Under the pieces are notes generated by a model. The model ran no database searches. It was not told the DNA's origin and worked only from the letters and a program-made list of their open reading frames with translations. A program made the position numbers and the translations under genes. This document shows, piece after piece, positions 1 to 13,167 of a stretch of 64,000 bases of DNA. The stretch comes from Beaufortia kweichowensis (lineage: Eukaryota > Chordata > Actinopteri > Cypriniformes > Gastromyzontidae): NCBI GenBank assembly GCA_019155185.1, contig CM032802.1, positions 893,501 through 957,500 on the forward strand, written 5' to 3'. Position 1 is the stretch's first letter; every line of letters starts with the position of its first letter.

Positions 1-198
1 CTCTCTCACCATCTCTCTGTCTCTCTCTCTCTCCATCTCTCTCCTCTCTCTCTCTCTCCATCTCTCTCATCATCTCTCACCATCTCTCTCTCTCATCATC
101 TCTCTCTCTCTCTCACCATCTCTCTCTCTCTCTCTGTCTCTCACCATCTCTCTCTCTCACCATCTCTCTCTCATCTCTCTCACCATCTCTCTCTCCCC
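1..198. repeat. CT-rich microsatellite with CACCAT interruptions
   Basis: Runs of ctctct broken at intervals by caccat, catcat or gtct. The array is cut by the left window edge. Confidence 0.95.
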
Positions 199-879
199 CT
201 TTGTTTTTATTTTTATTAATCAATTTTAAGAAAAGATCAGAGACTGTCAGATCAGAGTTGATACCTCAAGAATCTAAATTTTACACTCTAAATTTTTTTA
301 AAACTCTTAATTTCTGTTTTTTGATTAGTTTTTTGAAGTTTACTGAGAAACACTTAAAGACTACATACTATTAGTTTATTTCATTTACTAAGATGTACAT
401 ACATTTTAATCTTTGAATACAGTATTGTTTGATAGCATTAGTTTTTGCTGTAGTTTGTTTGTAAAGTTTAAGTGGTTTTGATATTGTAACAACAAAAGAA
501 AGAATATTTGTGAAATAAATCTCTCTGTGTATTTTCTCAGGCTGTCAGGTTATAGCAGTAAATCCCCGTGTGTGGTGAACGCAGGTCTGGGAAGAATCTC
601 AGTGTGTGTTTCTGAAGAAAGACATGAATGTTTCATGAGTCGACTGAACATCACAGCGTCCTCACACGAGTCTGTTTGACTGCAGATTATTGATTCAAAT
701 CATTAGTCATTACTGAAATCCTAAAGATCTGATGGTCAGTCCCACTGCATTCATTAGTTTTTGCTTTTCTCCACATCAGCTCTATGAAAAACATTTATGA
801 GAGATTTGCACTTCATCCAAAAACTTTTGTATTATCTGACTCTGAACCGCTGGAGATTATGACAGCAGCATCTCTTTAC
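199..879. other. No supported feature
   Basis: AT-rich sequence with poly-T runs. A weak resemblance to the 5.3 kb interspersed repeat is visible near 235-350 (agttgatacct, then gagaaacactt). No coding potential is recognised. Confidence 0.5.
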
Positions 880-1265
880 TGTGGTTATTTCTATAGTACA
901 TGCTGCGGTTCGGCTCTGAACGATGACATAACCGTTTCAATTATTACCGAATTAATTTTTTTTAGCTGTTTTATTTCTTTGACTAAATTTCAGAATGGCT
1001 GTTGATGGATGCAATAAGCGCAGCTGTTCAGTCTTTAAACAGACAGCCTGCAGTTTATTTTTGTACATTATTTCTTATAAATCACGTCTGTATATCAGGA
1101 GCCGTGCGGATTTCTCTCTCAGCAGGCAGAGAACGTTCAGGATGGAGCTCGTGTCGGTCTTCCGACCCGTCTGAACCGCTCCGGTGTGTGCGCTTCAGTA
1201 TGAGACCCAATTAAAGGAAAGAGCCGCCCAGTTTTCTGCAGCCAAGCATATATCATCTCCTGTCA
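880..1265. other. Candidate conserved noncoding block
   Basis: A GC-richer, repeat-free stretch with several CpGs (ggttcggctctgaacgat, ccgtgcggat, tcggtcttccgacccgtc) and an AATTAATT homeodomain-type site near 949. Short open frames here have no recognisable product. Conservation is inferred from texture only. Confidence 0.3.
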
Positions 1266-3083
1266 GAGAAGAACTTTCTCCAGTCCAAGCCAGAAACACC
1301 ATCCAGTCCAACACAGATCTGTCAGAAAATACCATCTCTCCAATCAAAGAACTCGTCTTAAATCCAGCAAACAAGCCGGAGCGCTGAAGACACCGGAGGG
1401 TCTCGTCACATTGTGCTGTTCTTCACATCATCTGACACGATCATCATACACAGTGTTTGTAAAACATCACTTATGATTTTACATTGAGTTAATGATTTAA
1501 ACAAACCACTTAACCCATACAGACATGACAACAACATCTCAAAATCAAACAGCTCATCAAGAGATGTATGTTATTCTTTTCAGCAGTTATTAGATATATT
1601 TCCATATAGTGGACAATTTAATTCCTTTCTTTATTTAGATTTTATGTGTGTTATAATTCAGTGACAGACCTGTTCAGTTTCTATTTATTGACGGACAATG
1701 TTGTATGTACACTAAAACTTTTTGGAAATAATCTGTTATTTAAATGTATTTTTTTAATTATTTTAAAATAGTATTGTGAACTGTATTAAATTGTCAGAAT
1801 ATTGTGATGTTTTTTTATCTTGAACCATATTGAATCATATGCCGAGGGTTACAGTACAATCTCTATTGGACAATGAAACCCGAGTCTATAATCTAAATAA
1901 AGCTTTTCATTTTTTACTTGGGACAGTAAACTATTTTTTAATTCATTTTATAGATAAATCTACCTTGCACATTTGTAAATCTTACAGTATGTTTAATAAA
2001 CGTCTCTGTTTTTTTCTTGTTTGCAGTCCGCTGCCCTGTTGGAGTATCTGACCTGATGATGTCATCTTCACACTGCCTTTAACAACCTGAGCCGTACTGT
2101 AAATGCCATGTGGATGGGCTGATGGAACGCACACGGTCTAATGTTCTTCACTAGCTAGTGATCATCCTGAACAGACTGGAAAATATCCTTCATCTGATGC
2201 TTTTACAAGCCCTATAAACAACACAGGTAACTGGAAAGAGTTTATATAATGAAATATTACTACTTTTAACTGGACCATCAAACCATTGACCTGGTACTGC
2301 CACAGTTTCATACAGAAGTTTTCAATCATGCATCTCAGTGTTTGAGATTAAACACTTAGAATCTCTCGCTCTATTATCTGTCATATTAAGACCTAAGGGT
2401 GTAATAATCAGTCTTCACCAATGCTAACTTATTTCATGTGCTGTATCTGGTACGTGATTGCTATGAAACATTTAATATGATGAATAGACATTACTAGAGA
2501 TGTGTGCAATTCCCTATTTACTGTAAAGCACAAGATTGCATTTGGTTAATAAGGTTGTTCAAGTGTTTGACAGCACGTCATAACATGCACAACACATCTG
2601 AGCGTTTGGGAAATACCAATTCACATTCAAGACAAAAGCCAGCAGAAAAATGAGACACAATGCAGTGGATGTCTGTGTGTTAAAGTGTTAAAGAATCAGC
2701 TGAACAGATGCAGAACACAAACCTAGCTTGAAATGTTACAGTATGTACATTGATCATGTGATTTGTTCAGTCTAAACACACTGAATGTCTTGAGCCGGTT
2801 TCATCTTTGACCTCATTGCAACAGAAGTAAACTGTAAACATTTGGTAAATAAGATCCATTCTCAACGTTGATCACAGAAACACAAGTGAAAGTGTCAAAG
2901 TTAATGTGACTGATGATATTCTCTTGAGAAAGAATCCATTCCCCCGATTACAAACTTCACAAGACTTCAGCCAGATTCAACAAAAGGACAAACTTTCATA
3001 CATACAGGAAGAAATTCAATAAGTTCCGACATGTTTACTGACACTTTTAATTAATACTTTTATTTTTTCTGTTTATATAGATG
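1266..3083. other. No supported feature
   Basis: AT-rich intronic-type sequence without a recognised repeat, RNA gene or exon. Short open frames around 1184-1387 and 1830-2051 show no family resemblance. Confidence 0.5.
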
Positions 3084-3491
3084 TACAGTACCAGTCAAAG
3101 GTTTAGAAACACTTTTTTACTGCCGTTTAGATGTTTTTTTCCACATTTTAAAATAGTAGTAAACTTATCAAAATCATGAAATAAAGAATTATGTGTTGAG
3201 AATTATGTTGTGACTAAAAGCATCTCAAATAAATGAACACTGTGTTATATTTGATCATCTTCAAAAGTTTTCACACTTTGTGTAGAATTTGTAAAATCAT
3301 TTAGTAAAATCTTGAGGTCTCAACCTGAGAAGCTTTTCTATCTGTGCTGGAGTCTTATTGACTGATTTTTACTCATTATTTGCTTGAAATAATATTTTTA
3401 AAAACACATTTTTAGTTTTCTAATTAAAGAAATGAATATGTTGGCACAATTATATTTGTCAATTGTGTCTAAACTTTTGACTGGGACTGTA
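3084..3491. mobile_element. Tc1/mariner-type MITE (nonautonomous)
   Basis: About 408 bp bounded by imperfect terminal inverted repeats. The left end reads TACAGTACCAGTCAAAGG. The right end, on the opposite strand, reads TACAGTCCCAGTCAAAAG. The match continues through GTTTAGA, and the ends fall at TA dinucleotides as expected for Tc1/mariner. The interior is AT-rich with no transposase. Confidence 0.82.
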
Positions 3492-3838
3492 TATAAACAC
3501 AGATTCTTACATTTTCTTTGTTTTAAACGTGTGTGTTTGAAATGCACAACAATGTACATTCAATGTTTGTGTGACTGTCAATGTAAAGATGTGAAATCTC
3601 TCAAGTGTTCACAGACTGTGACTCAGAATGAATCCTGTTGACCCTGATCTGGATTATCTGATGGAAACAGTCAGTAAACTCTTTCACTTCAGATCAGATG
3701 CTGCGAAATGCAAAATCAAGTGCTTACCTGCTGAATGTGTATCAGGAGGAGATCCACAGCCGATGACAGTTGAGACAAACACAGAGAGAAACAGAAAGAG
3801 AACAATTAAAATAACTTTTATCACAAATCTACAAGTCA

Positions 3839-3884
3839 GGGAGAGGGAGAGGGAGAGGGAGAGGGAGAGGGAGAGGGAGAGGGA

Positions 3885-3926
<42 letters not shown>
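3839..3926. repeat. (GGGAGA)n grading into (GA)n
   Basis: A purine tract: hexamer ggagag units for about 50 bp, then pure ga dinucleotides. It gives spurious poly-RE and poly-LS reading frames on both strands. Confidence 0.97.
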
Positions 3927-3929
<3 letters not shown>

Positions 3930-4719
3930 TGAGCAATATATTTCATCATACAGCTCCATGGCAGCACATGTCTCAGTAACTGTACTGAAATCCCATCTGT
4001 GTGCTCAGGAAATGTTATCATCTTTACTAAAGTCCCTCAAGGCTTATAAACACCCCGAGCGTTTGTTACAGCGTGATATGTTTCTGATGATGGCAGAGAA
4101 ACTGATTCTCTCTCTCTTCTCCTGCAGTAGCTGTGGAGCGAGCGAGCGAGACCCTCCAGCTGAACACGCGTGCTCTCATCCACCACAGGAAACACTGAAC
4201 GTCAGGTCAAAGATCATACACAACGGCTCGGTCTGATGATGAAGATGCTCATTTATAATGAATGATGAGGTACAGAACACACCACGGTCAATGAAACCAA
4301 AACTGACCTTCCTGTCTGATTTACTCTTTCAATATGATTTACAATGACACCAAAATCTGAAAGCTACTGCAAATGATACTGGTAATGTGCTTTTATTTTG
4401 GTTGTAGATCATATTGGTGATGAAATGGGTTTGAAACAACATTGGTGGTGAGTAAATAACAACAGAACGAATCCTTCGCCATGTATTGTGTGTCTATTCA
4501 AGGTTTCCAGAACAAGATGAATGTTTTTAAGTGTAAAGAAAAATGAAAAGATAAAAATAATAATCATTTAAGTATTAATTCACACCCATTTTCATTCCTG
4601 AAATAGAAACAGGCCTGAAGACTTTATTAATATAACATTAATATATTCATATTTCATCACCTTGTCCAGACACCTTTAGAAAGAATGGAGGTTTTAGAGA
4701 TGTTAATAATTCACTCCAT
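3927..4719. other. No supported gene; short GAGC repeat
   Basis: Mostly unremarkable sequence. A gagcgagcgagcgag run lies near 4136-4150. The open frame that spans the GA tract has no recognised product and is driven by the repeat. Confidence 0.5.
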
Positions 4720-4940
4720 CACCCCCTCAAAGCCCCAATGGCCCTCCATCAGTGACGGCTTTTACTTCCTACCAGCCACTAATTAAACCCCAGCGACCAA
4801 TCGGGGTCAAACTCTGGACAGAGAATTTGCATAATTAGAGGAGAAATGAAGAATATAAGACCACAGAAAAAGAAAACGGCTCAATTCTTCTGTCGCTTTA
4901 TATTGTGCAAACATTAAAGACGGCTGGAAGAGAAAATGGA
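4720..4940. other. Candidate conserved noncoding block with POU/homeodomain sites
   Basis: A repeat-free block with dense transcription-factor-like words: CACTAATTAAAC, GACCAATCGGGGTCAAA, and a perfect octamer ATTTGCAT at 4825-4832 overlapping TAATTA at 4832-4837. No coding frame. Enhancer function is inferred. Confidence 0.35.
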
Positions 4941-5269
4941 AGGTCATGAAGTCTTCACACCCTGAATAATTTGATTATGTGTTAATAGATTAAATCTAGT
5001 TTAAGAGAATATTCTGGGTTATTTATAAGTACACGTGTCTAATCACATCTGTGTCACATCAATTACCACTTACAAAAATTTCATTTGACCCACAAAATAA
5101 TGTGGATACATAAATAGAAGCTTTTTAAATATAAATGAAAGCTTATACTTTCTTTAAATCATTTTAAATTCGTTAGTTATACATCATCAATTCTTGGTTT
5201 TTATTTTTGGCTCTTGAGTTGTGAAGTTTGAAATCCTTTTATACTTGAGTTTGGTTTACTGGCTGTTAC

Positions 5270-5485
5270 ATCACATCTCTTTCATATCTCTTCAACTCAG
5301 ATTTGTCAAGTCTGACATCAAAAGTCGATATTATTTTAATATGAATTTAAACATTTCTCACCAAAATCAAGATTATTTTACCTCAACAATCTACATTCAT
5401 TTTACAGCTGCAGTTTTAGGAGAAACATCTGAGATTGAGTTGATACTTAAATGAAACACAAAAGAGAAACATCTGATGTATAATA
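5270..5485 (+). repeat. Interspersed repeat R1, copy 1
   Basis: Shares ordered blocks with 48640-48975 and, inverted, with 33040-33350: caagtctgacatcaaaagtc, then gattattttacct, caatctacattcat, gagaaacatctgaga and gttgatacttaaatgaaac. No terminal inverted repeats or target duplications identified. Family not recognised. Confidence 0.7.
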
Positions 5486-5839
5486 TATTTCTGACACGCA
5501 TCGCTTTAAGGGAAAATGAATAAATCAGATTATATTTGACTTTTGCTTTCGGTCTTTGACATTTCCAGCTGTTGTCTTTTCTCTGGGGAAGTTTGTTATG
5601 GATAAATGATGATGATAGGAGGAAATAAATGAGAAACTGATACAAATGATCTGCTTACTAAAGCTTTTTATAACCCTGCTGTGATTGTGTGTTGAAGCAG
5701 ATGACTGTGGAGTCGTTTATAAAGTCCATAAACACACACACACATTGATATTAACATTCATATAGCACTGTGAAAATATAGCAAATTCCCTCCTGAAACA
5801 TCTATGAGTCGCTTTATGAGCTCTCATGTGTTCTGGTGT

Positions 5840-6295
5840 CACAGCTATTTATTTCCTGACTAAACTACACGAGACACGACAGTCCCCAGCACTCCACAAT
5901 CCCACCGAGCACAAGCGCCGGTATCGCCGTTTATTACACCGAACGCGACCGGAATACCGATGAGCAGATTCTGAAAGAATAATGAGGTGTCACAGACCGG
6001 CACGCCGGATATCCAAATGCCCACCGCAGCGGAAGAGCTGATTGACATGGCTGGCGTGGGCACGGCGAAGGGTCTGATAATGAACAGAAATCTGTTTGTT
6101 GGTGCTTTTCTAAATGGAAATCACAGAGCGTGACTAACAGGCAGTCGTGTGTTCTGATGCACGACGGCCTTCTAGAGGAAACGGGAAATTGGACGCGCTC
6201 TGTGTCCGTGCGGGCCGGGAAATCCGACTCATTGAACATCTCCATCTCAAACCACATCCATTATCTTTCATTAAAATGAGAGGAATTCAATCTCC
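5840..6295. other. Candidate conserved noncoding block
   Basis: A CpG-bearing, repeat-free block within AT-rich DNA (ccgccggtatcgccg-like and ggcacgccggatatcc motifs, gcgggccgggaaatccg near 6208). Overlapping open frames on the - strand (about 67 and 107 codons) have no recognised domains and disagree in frame, so coding is not supported. Confidence 0.35.
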
Positions 6296-8799
6296 TGAAT
6301 AAAGATCTTTTGCTCCAGAGAGGAAAGGAAAGGTGTGTTCGTTTTAGTCTTACTAACCTGATGACTGACACATTTCATGTTTCTGTAAAGTACATGAAGA
6401 ATTATACTTCAATATGTTTCCTTAATGTAATTTGATGTGTGTTTTGCCTTTTAAACATTTGACAGATGAATTTTCCCTTGTATGCTGAACTAAAGAAATG
6501 ATATTTTATTTACTTTAAAGACGTATACTCATAGTTAATGACATCTGAAATAATGAATCTCCTCAGATTATTGATGGATATCTGAGGGATATATTTGCCT
6601 CTTATCATCTATGAGACATGATGTTTGTCCTCACATCAGCTGTTCTTCATCCCATCAGATCATCAGAATCAGACCTGACCGTCCACCCACACGGCCAATG
6701 ACTCTATTCAGTTTCTGCTCCATCACTTTTCTATTGTAGTCTTGTTAAAAAGCAAAAGTTTACCTGTTAAAGTTAAACATAAGAGGGCCGACGCTGAAGT
6801 TACACAGTTGATAACTCATTAAATTAAAGTAATCTCACACGTCTCTGAAGTTTCTCTCAAACACTTCAAAAGCAAGTGATCTGAGGTATGTGATCCAAGT
6901 TCATTTAATATCTCAATAAAATCACTTGTGTGTTTATTTTTGCATTTCTCTTAAACTCTTCTAGAACAAATCACAAACAGACAAACAGCAACATACAAAT
7001 CAATATATAAACAGTGCAACTATTAGCATAGTTGACAATAATAATAAATATTTACTATGATGAGAGTAAGCATATGTAACACATGTGATGTTGTATATTT
7101 GTATGTGTGATGTTGTGTTGTCATTGTAACTCTACAGTGTCTCCAGCACACATGACAGTAAAATAAAAATGTTTTTGTTGTAATTTATTTGATAAAAGCA
7201 GACGGTGATTGGGACGCTGTCTGGACTGAACGTCACAGATTCAGTTTATTATGACCATCGGTGGGCGGTGAGTTATGACTTCAGCTCTGAATGAGCTTTT
7301 AAAAGAGTTTTTCTGCCTCATTTAGTTTGTGTGAAGGATAAAATGGGCAACAATTCAAACTGCATTTCATCAATCATACACTGATGGTACTGTACCTGCT
7401 TTTACATCAGATCTAGTTGATGGAAAGTTCTCAGGACCCGTTTAGGGTTCTGTTCAGCAGTAAACCTCCTGAAGTCAATCACTTTGCATCATTTACATAA
7501 CATGGTGACTTAAAAGCATTAAAAAAACTGCTGATAGAATAATACATTTTGAGTTGTGATTATAACTACATCTGCCAATAATCCATGAGAAAAATAGACA
7601 CAAACATTCAAGATAACATGTCTTTCACTGCAATTTCACTGATTGGCAGGTTTATCTTGTTATATGAATGTTTAGATCATTTAACTGGAACACATGCAGT
7701 TACTCCATCTCTGAAATGAAAGGTTTTATTTTCATCTCTTCATTTCTCGTGCGTTTCTTTGGGAATGTGTTGGATGGTCAGGAGATTTTCAAGGGCCGCT
7801 GCTCTTTTGGCAGATGTCTGATGTGTCTCTACAGTATTTACTTCTGTCAGAATTTCTTATGTTGTTCTCCAGGTTTCATCCCTGTTTTTACTGTATTTTG
7901 GGGATCATCTGCTCGTGTCCTGTGATGCACTATGTGTTCTCTCACTGTCACTAAAATCATCTTTAATGCCACTATAACCATGAATTGTTTCAATAGTAAA
8001 AGTAAAAGTAATGAAATAAATTCATATGTTAAATCATTTAAACATACATGGCATTAATACATTCAATCAGACTTTTAGTGATATTATTACGTTGAAATGA
8101 ATAAAAGGAAGATTTTAATAACCAGTTTGTGTTTCAGGGACGAGAGTCATACAAGCCTGGAGAGACATGACTGTAAATAAATAATTATGGTATTTTTATT
8201 TCTGTGTGGACAATTTTTTTAATGTCTCCTGGAAATGACGCTCATATTAATAAATATATTGTGTTAGTATTTTCCTGTGAATGTTCAGATGTAATAGATC
8301 TGCTGATGTTTGTTCAGGTCCTGCTGTATTTGCACATTCACACACATTTTAATTCACCCTAATGCCGCTTAATGATTTCTTTATGAAGCGTATCAAACAA
8401 GAAACATAGTGTAAATTGTTGTATGACATTGTTAATCAGTGAAAGTCTCTGAGGGCACAAGAGCGAGTTCAATCAGCATGTTAGTTTCATAGCTGCTGGT
8501 TTATATAAAACAGATCTCTGATATCATGTCGTTTTTCTTCATGCTTCTACTTATCACAGTATGATGACACGCCACTGTCAATATACAAACCATCAGATTA
8601 ATTGTGTGTTTAAAACACGTTGATTGTATGACTATAAATATGAAATATAGAAATATGAATAAAATAATTTCCCATGCACTTAAAATGTTAAACAATAGTT
8701 TAGTTTAACATTAAATGGACTCCAGTTGAATAAATTTCATTCGACATAAAGCACGATGATGAACAAACCTCATGGCATTAATAAGACACACACAGCTGT
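6296..8799. other. No supported feature
   Basis: AT-rich sequence. A GC-richer patch at about 7200-7290 (accatcggtgggcggtgag) is the only local departure. An 85-codon open frame at 7668-7925 has no recognisable family. Confidence 0.5.
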
Positions 8800-8996
8800 T
8801 GTGTTTGATTGACAGGTTAATCTATTGGGGTTAGCAGCTTGATGGCGGATGAAAGGAGATTTTTCTTCCTCCAATTAAAGGCTCATATTGAGAAGGAGCC
8901 CGTGGAGACGAGGCTGTTACCCAACATTTGGATTCGGCTGCAGGTGCACAGAGCTGGACAGCTTTACTGCTAAATGTCTCGTCCCAGAAGCACCTC
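8800..8996. other. Candidate conserved noncoding block with a PBX-MEIS composite site
   Basis: A repeat-free block immediately before a long CT array. It contains TGATTGACAG at 8806-8815, the textbook PBX-MEIS/PREP composite motif, followed by GGTTAATC, CCAATTAAAGG and a GC-richer tail. Function is inferred. Confidence 0.4.
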
Positions 8997-9016
8997 TGTC
9001 TCTCTCTCTCTCTCCG

Positions 9017-9066
<50 letters not shown>

Positions 9067-9201
9067 CATCTCTGTCTCTCTCCCTCTCTCTCTCCGTCTC
9101 TCTCCCTCTCTGTCTCTCTCTCTCCGTCTATCTCTCTCTCAGTCTCTCTCCCTCTCAGTCTCTCTCTCTCTCTCTCTCTGTCTCTTCCTCTCTCTCCGTC
9201 T

Positions 9202-9287
<86 letters not shown>

Positions 9288-9368
9288 CTCTCTCTCTCTC
9301 AGTCTCTCTCTCTCTCTCTCTCCGTCTCTCTCTCTCTCTCTCTCTCTCCGTCTCTCTCTCTCTCTCCG

Positions 9369-9428
<60 letters not shown>

Positions 9429-9452
9429 CTCTCTCTCTCTCTCTCTCCTCTC

Positions 9453-9512
<60 letters not shown>

Positions 9513-9531
9513 CTCTCTCCGTCTCTCTCTC
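8997..9531. repeat. Long interrupted (CT)n array
   Basis: About 535 bp of ctctct with recurring tctgtctc, tccgtctc and cagtctc interruptions. All long open frames across it on both strands (LS/SL or RE/ER polymers) are artefacts of the repeat. Confidence 0.98.
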
Positions 9532-10257
9532 ACAGAACAGAACACTCTCTGTGTCCAGCATCTCAGTCTGTTCTGAGCTCTTTTGTGTGTTTTTGCTGTT
9601 ACAGGTGTCGGTTACAGAAGAAGCTGATCTGAGTCTTAAACCCGTCTGGCTTTGACAATAACATCATTCATGAGGTCTGTTTGCTTGATGGAGGTAAAAC
9701 AGTAGTGATGTCTCATCATTGTGATGATGTAGAGTAAACTCGGGTTGATCAACGTCTTCATACTTCACTACTTGTTATTTCAATCTTTCTCTGTATATAT
9801 CTGAATCCGTCTCATTTCTAGTCATCCAGTTGTGATGTATTTCCACCGATCTGGACTTCAGCTGCAGTGCATCAGTGAATATGAGCAGGTGAATGAGCTC
9901 CACACAGAAAAAAACCTTAAAAATGAATGAACTGCTTTGTTAGATTAGTCAAACATCTCTCCTGGATGTGTTTTTTTTTTGTTTCTAGACTCACTATCAG
10001 AAGTATTTAGTTTCAACCCTGAACTGGTTCACCTGACATCTAAACCGCCCTCAGCGTGAGAAGACGTCTTGTGGGTTTCGGCTCGCTGACTGTCACCTCC
10101 CTTCAGAATCAAACACAGACAGAATACAAATGAAACTCTTACAAGTCAAGTCAATGGTTTTCCTTTTCCACAGATACTTTTCATACTACATTAATTTCAT
10201 GTAACATATCTGATTGTTTTCACACCAGTAGACATGTAATTATTAGTATACACTTAA
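9532..10257. other. No supported feature
   Basis: Unique-looking sequence. The cag-ending pyrimidine tract near 9600 (tgttacaggtgtcgg) resembles an acceptor but leads into no recognisable exon. Confidence 0.5.
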
Positions 10258-10500
10258 AAACGTTCTTTACAGTGATGCCACAGAAGTGTGTTTGGTTCCC
10301 CAAAGAACCATTAAGTCTAAAGTTTTTTTTATAGTCTTTTATTCCACAACAAAGAAGCTTCTCCGGATGTTAATGGTTTTTTTATTGCACCATTCAGCCA
10401 ATAATGGTTCTTCCCCGGTATTGTGAAGCACTTTTAGTGCAAGAAAAAGTTTTGTGAATGTTAAAGGTTCTTTATGGAACCGAATATTTTAGGAACCTAC
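10258..10500. repeat. AAAGAACC-type interspersed repeat R2, copy 1
   Basis: Multiple inward and outward copies of ggttcttt/aaagaacc words (ccccaaagaaccatta, aatggttcttcc, aaaggttctttatggaacc). This is the texture of a palindromic nonautonomous DNA element common in cyprinid intergenic DNA. Related copies lie at 26585, 37520, 41455 and 45838. Confidence 0.65.
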
Positions 10501-10779
10501 ATCTTTATTTAAGACTTAATCATCATTACCAGAGACAAACACTGAGTTAACAACAGAGACAGTGCAGATTTGAATATCTCTCAGCAGGTTTTACAGCTTG
10601 ACATCTGCTTTATCTAAAAGAGCTTTGTTACAGAAGAGCGTGAGACTGAGAAGAGCGTCATCAGCGGCACTTATTTTAGAACAAACACTGAGAAAGTTAT
10701 TTTTCACACTAAGAAACAGGATAGGTGCTAACTGGATGTTCAAATGAGCCAAATTCACCTCCACAGTCTCTCACTAGAC

Positions 10780-11143
<364 letters not shown>

Positions 11144-11869
11144 AGTGGTTAAGAAAGTCAAGCTCCCCTTATCACTACAGATTACGAACATAAACCATCT
11201 AACTTCATTAAAGTATTTAAGACTGAAATATACAATTTAATTTGAACATTCAGAGCAAAATCTGTCTGGAACAAACACAATAAGCGTCCCAATTAGGGCA
11301 ACAACTTGAACCTTTATGCTAAACACAACTAATAAAACTCAAAACACCTTCATTTATATAAATGAATATGAGTATAAAGCCAATCTATCAACAAGTGAAT
11401 TTACATAACCAGCCAGAATAAACCAATTTACTCAAATGAAGCACAAGAGAACAAGAGAAAGAGAGATTTGACTTTTGCTTTAGTTGTGTTGTGACTGTAA
11501 ATCTGTGTGCAAACACAATGTGACAAACAAACACCAATAAATATAATACTGTCACGCAACACTGATGTTTTTTGAAGAAAGCAGCTTATTATCTGAAAAA
11601 AAGACACTGTTTTACACTTTCCTACAGATTTCTGGCATATTAAAAAAGTGTTTTACTTTCAATCACTATTCAATCACTATACCTTTCAGTAAAGATCAGG
11701 GTCGAGACACATGCACAGGTTATGAGTTCAGCTGTGAATGACATTCTGTGTGTAATAGAATTAAATGCAGCTGTAATTCATTTCTACAAGTATCTGAGAA
11801 TCGATTCAGGTCTATTGATTCAATTGTTCGTCTGACTCTTTTGATTTGCCTGTAAATGTGAGTTTATTG
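11144..11869. other. No supported feature
   Basis: AT-rich sequence with no recognised exon, RNA gene or repeat family. Confidence 0.5.
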
Positions 11870-12085
11870 ACTGATGAATTCTCTAGAACACAGGGTTTTA
11901 TCCGCTGATGTCTTCGGTTCTTCTGCAGGGAATGAGCTTTACTCAAACACGTCGGTCACATTAACACACATCTCCACGGGATCGTTTTCAAACCGATGCG
12001 CTTCTGTTCATTTTCCTAATGACTGGCTCGGCTATTCGCGCACAGAAAGTGACTCTGCATGTTTTCTGTTATTTATTAGCTGAGA
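11870..12085. other. Candidate conserved noncoding block
   Basis: A GC-richer, repeat-free patch (cacgtcggtcac, ccacgggatcgttttcaaaccgatgcg, tggctcggctattcgcg). A 69-codon open frame shows no family resemblance. Confidence 0.28.
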
Positions 12086-12329
12086 TGTTTGTTCAGTTTC
12101 ACTGCTTTATTATCAGCCGGGGAGAACACAGACTTCATATACACGCTCACATTTCATTAAGAAGAACATTTGCTTTGTTTTGTAGTCATTGAAGAACACA
12201 TCATATGTCTTTCCCTTCCATCAGAGCAGATCTAGCATCCATACAGTATCAAACTCCACTGATCATCCTTCAGGTTAGTGATGTGAACAGTGATGAACTA
12301 CAGACATAACAACCTCTCAAACACACAGC

Positions 12330-12470
12330 AATGCATTAGAAACTCTTCAGAATACACAAACTACCATCCAGAATGCCCTAGCAACCGCATAACAGCATCC
12401 TTGCCACCAAACAGAACACCATAGCAACCACACACCAACATCCAACCATGATACCCCAGCAAAATCAAAT
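12330..12470. repeat. CCCTAGCAACC-type repeat R3, copy 1
   Basis: Degenerate units of about 20-22 bp built on (c)atagcaacc/ctagcaacc with aacacc spacers. Related pieces occur at 28085-28165 and 36368-36437. Confidence 0.65.
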
Positions 12471-13125
12471 GACAATTATTAATGAAATTACTTCACGTTT
12501 CCCATCAAACATTTTTCATTTGATCTTCTGTAACTTTATGAAAGAAGAAATAGTCAATGAATACAATGAGAGTCTTTCATGTTACTTCATCCTGGTCACA
12601 TTTAGATGATCACACAAACACCTGCATCACTTTGTGGATTATTAAAGTGTACGAAACAAAGCTTCGTTAAATCCAACAGGCTTATTTGTTCCTGTGGTTT
12701 CTATAAATCGATGGATTCTTCTCTGGCTGATGGATTCTATTGAAGCGGTTTAATCTTGTTCCTGCATTTCATCTCTGTAATTTACAGCGTTTATAAAGTG
12801 GATTTGGTGTGTAAAGCTGCTCTTCTGCACACAAACTCATCAGAAATATAATTACTATAATGAGAGAGAGTCTGATCTCTCAATGCCAAATACAACTATA
12901 TCTGCTGCTGGTGTTGTGTGATGAGAAATTATTATCTGTGTCTTAAAGATTACTGCAAACATGCTGTGTGTGAGGTATTGAGAATGTCGAGAATGTAGAA
13001 ATGGATTGGTGTGTGTTTCATTGATTTTAGTAAAGTTGTCACCTCCATGTCTGTGCCAGTTAAAGTGTTTGTCTGTTGGGTGGATTTACAGACACAGATC
13101 AAATGTAAGTGTTTCTTTCACAAGT

Positions 13126-13167
<42 letters not shown>

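Noticed and set aside
5934..6257. 107-codon - strand frame
   Set aside because: Conflicts with another frame over the same bases and matches no family; the block reads as noncoding regulatory DNA.
8888..9655. Long open frames of Ser-Leu or Arg-Glu polymers (also at 3628-4236, 10709-11240, 15800-16198, 19973-20305, 31914-32349, 55102-55677, 61198-61599)
   Set aside because: They are produced by (CT)n/(GA)n arrays read in any frame on either strand; the flanks match no protein family.
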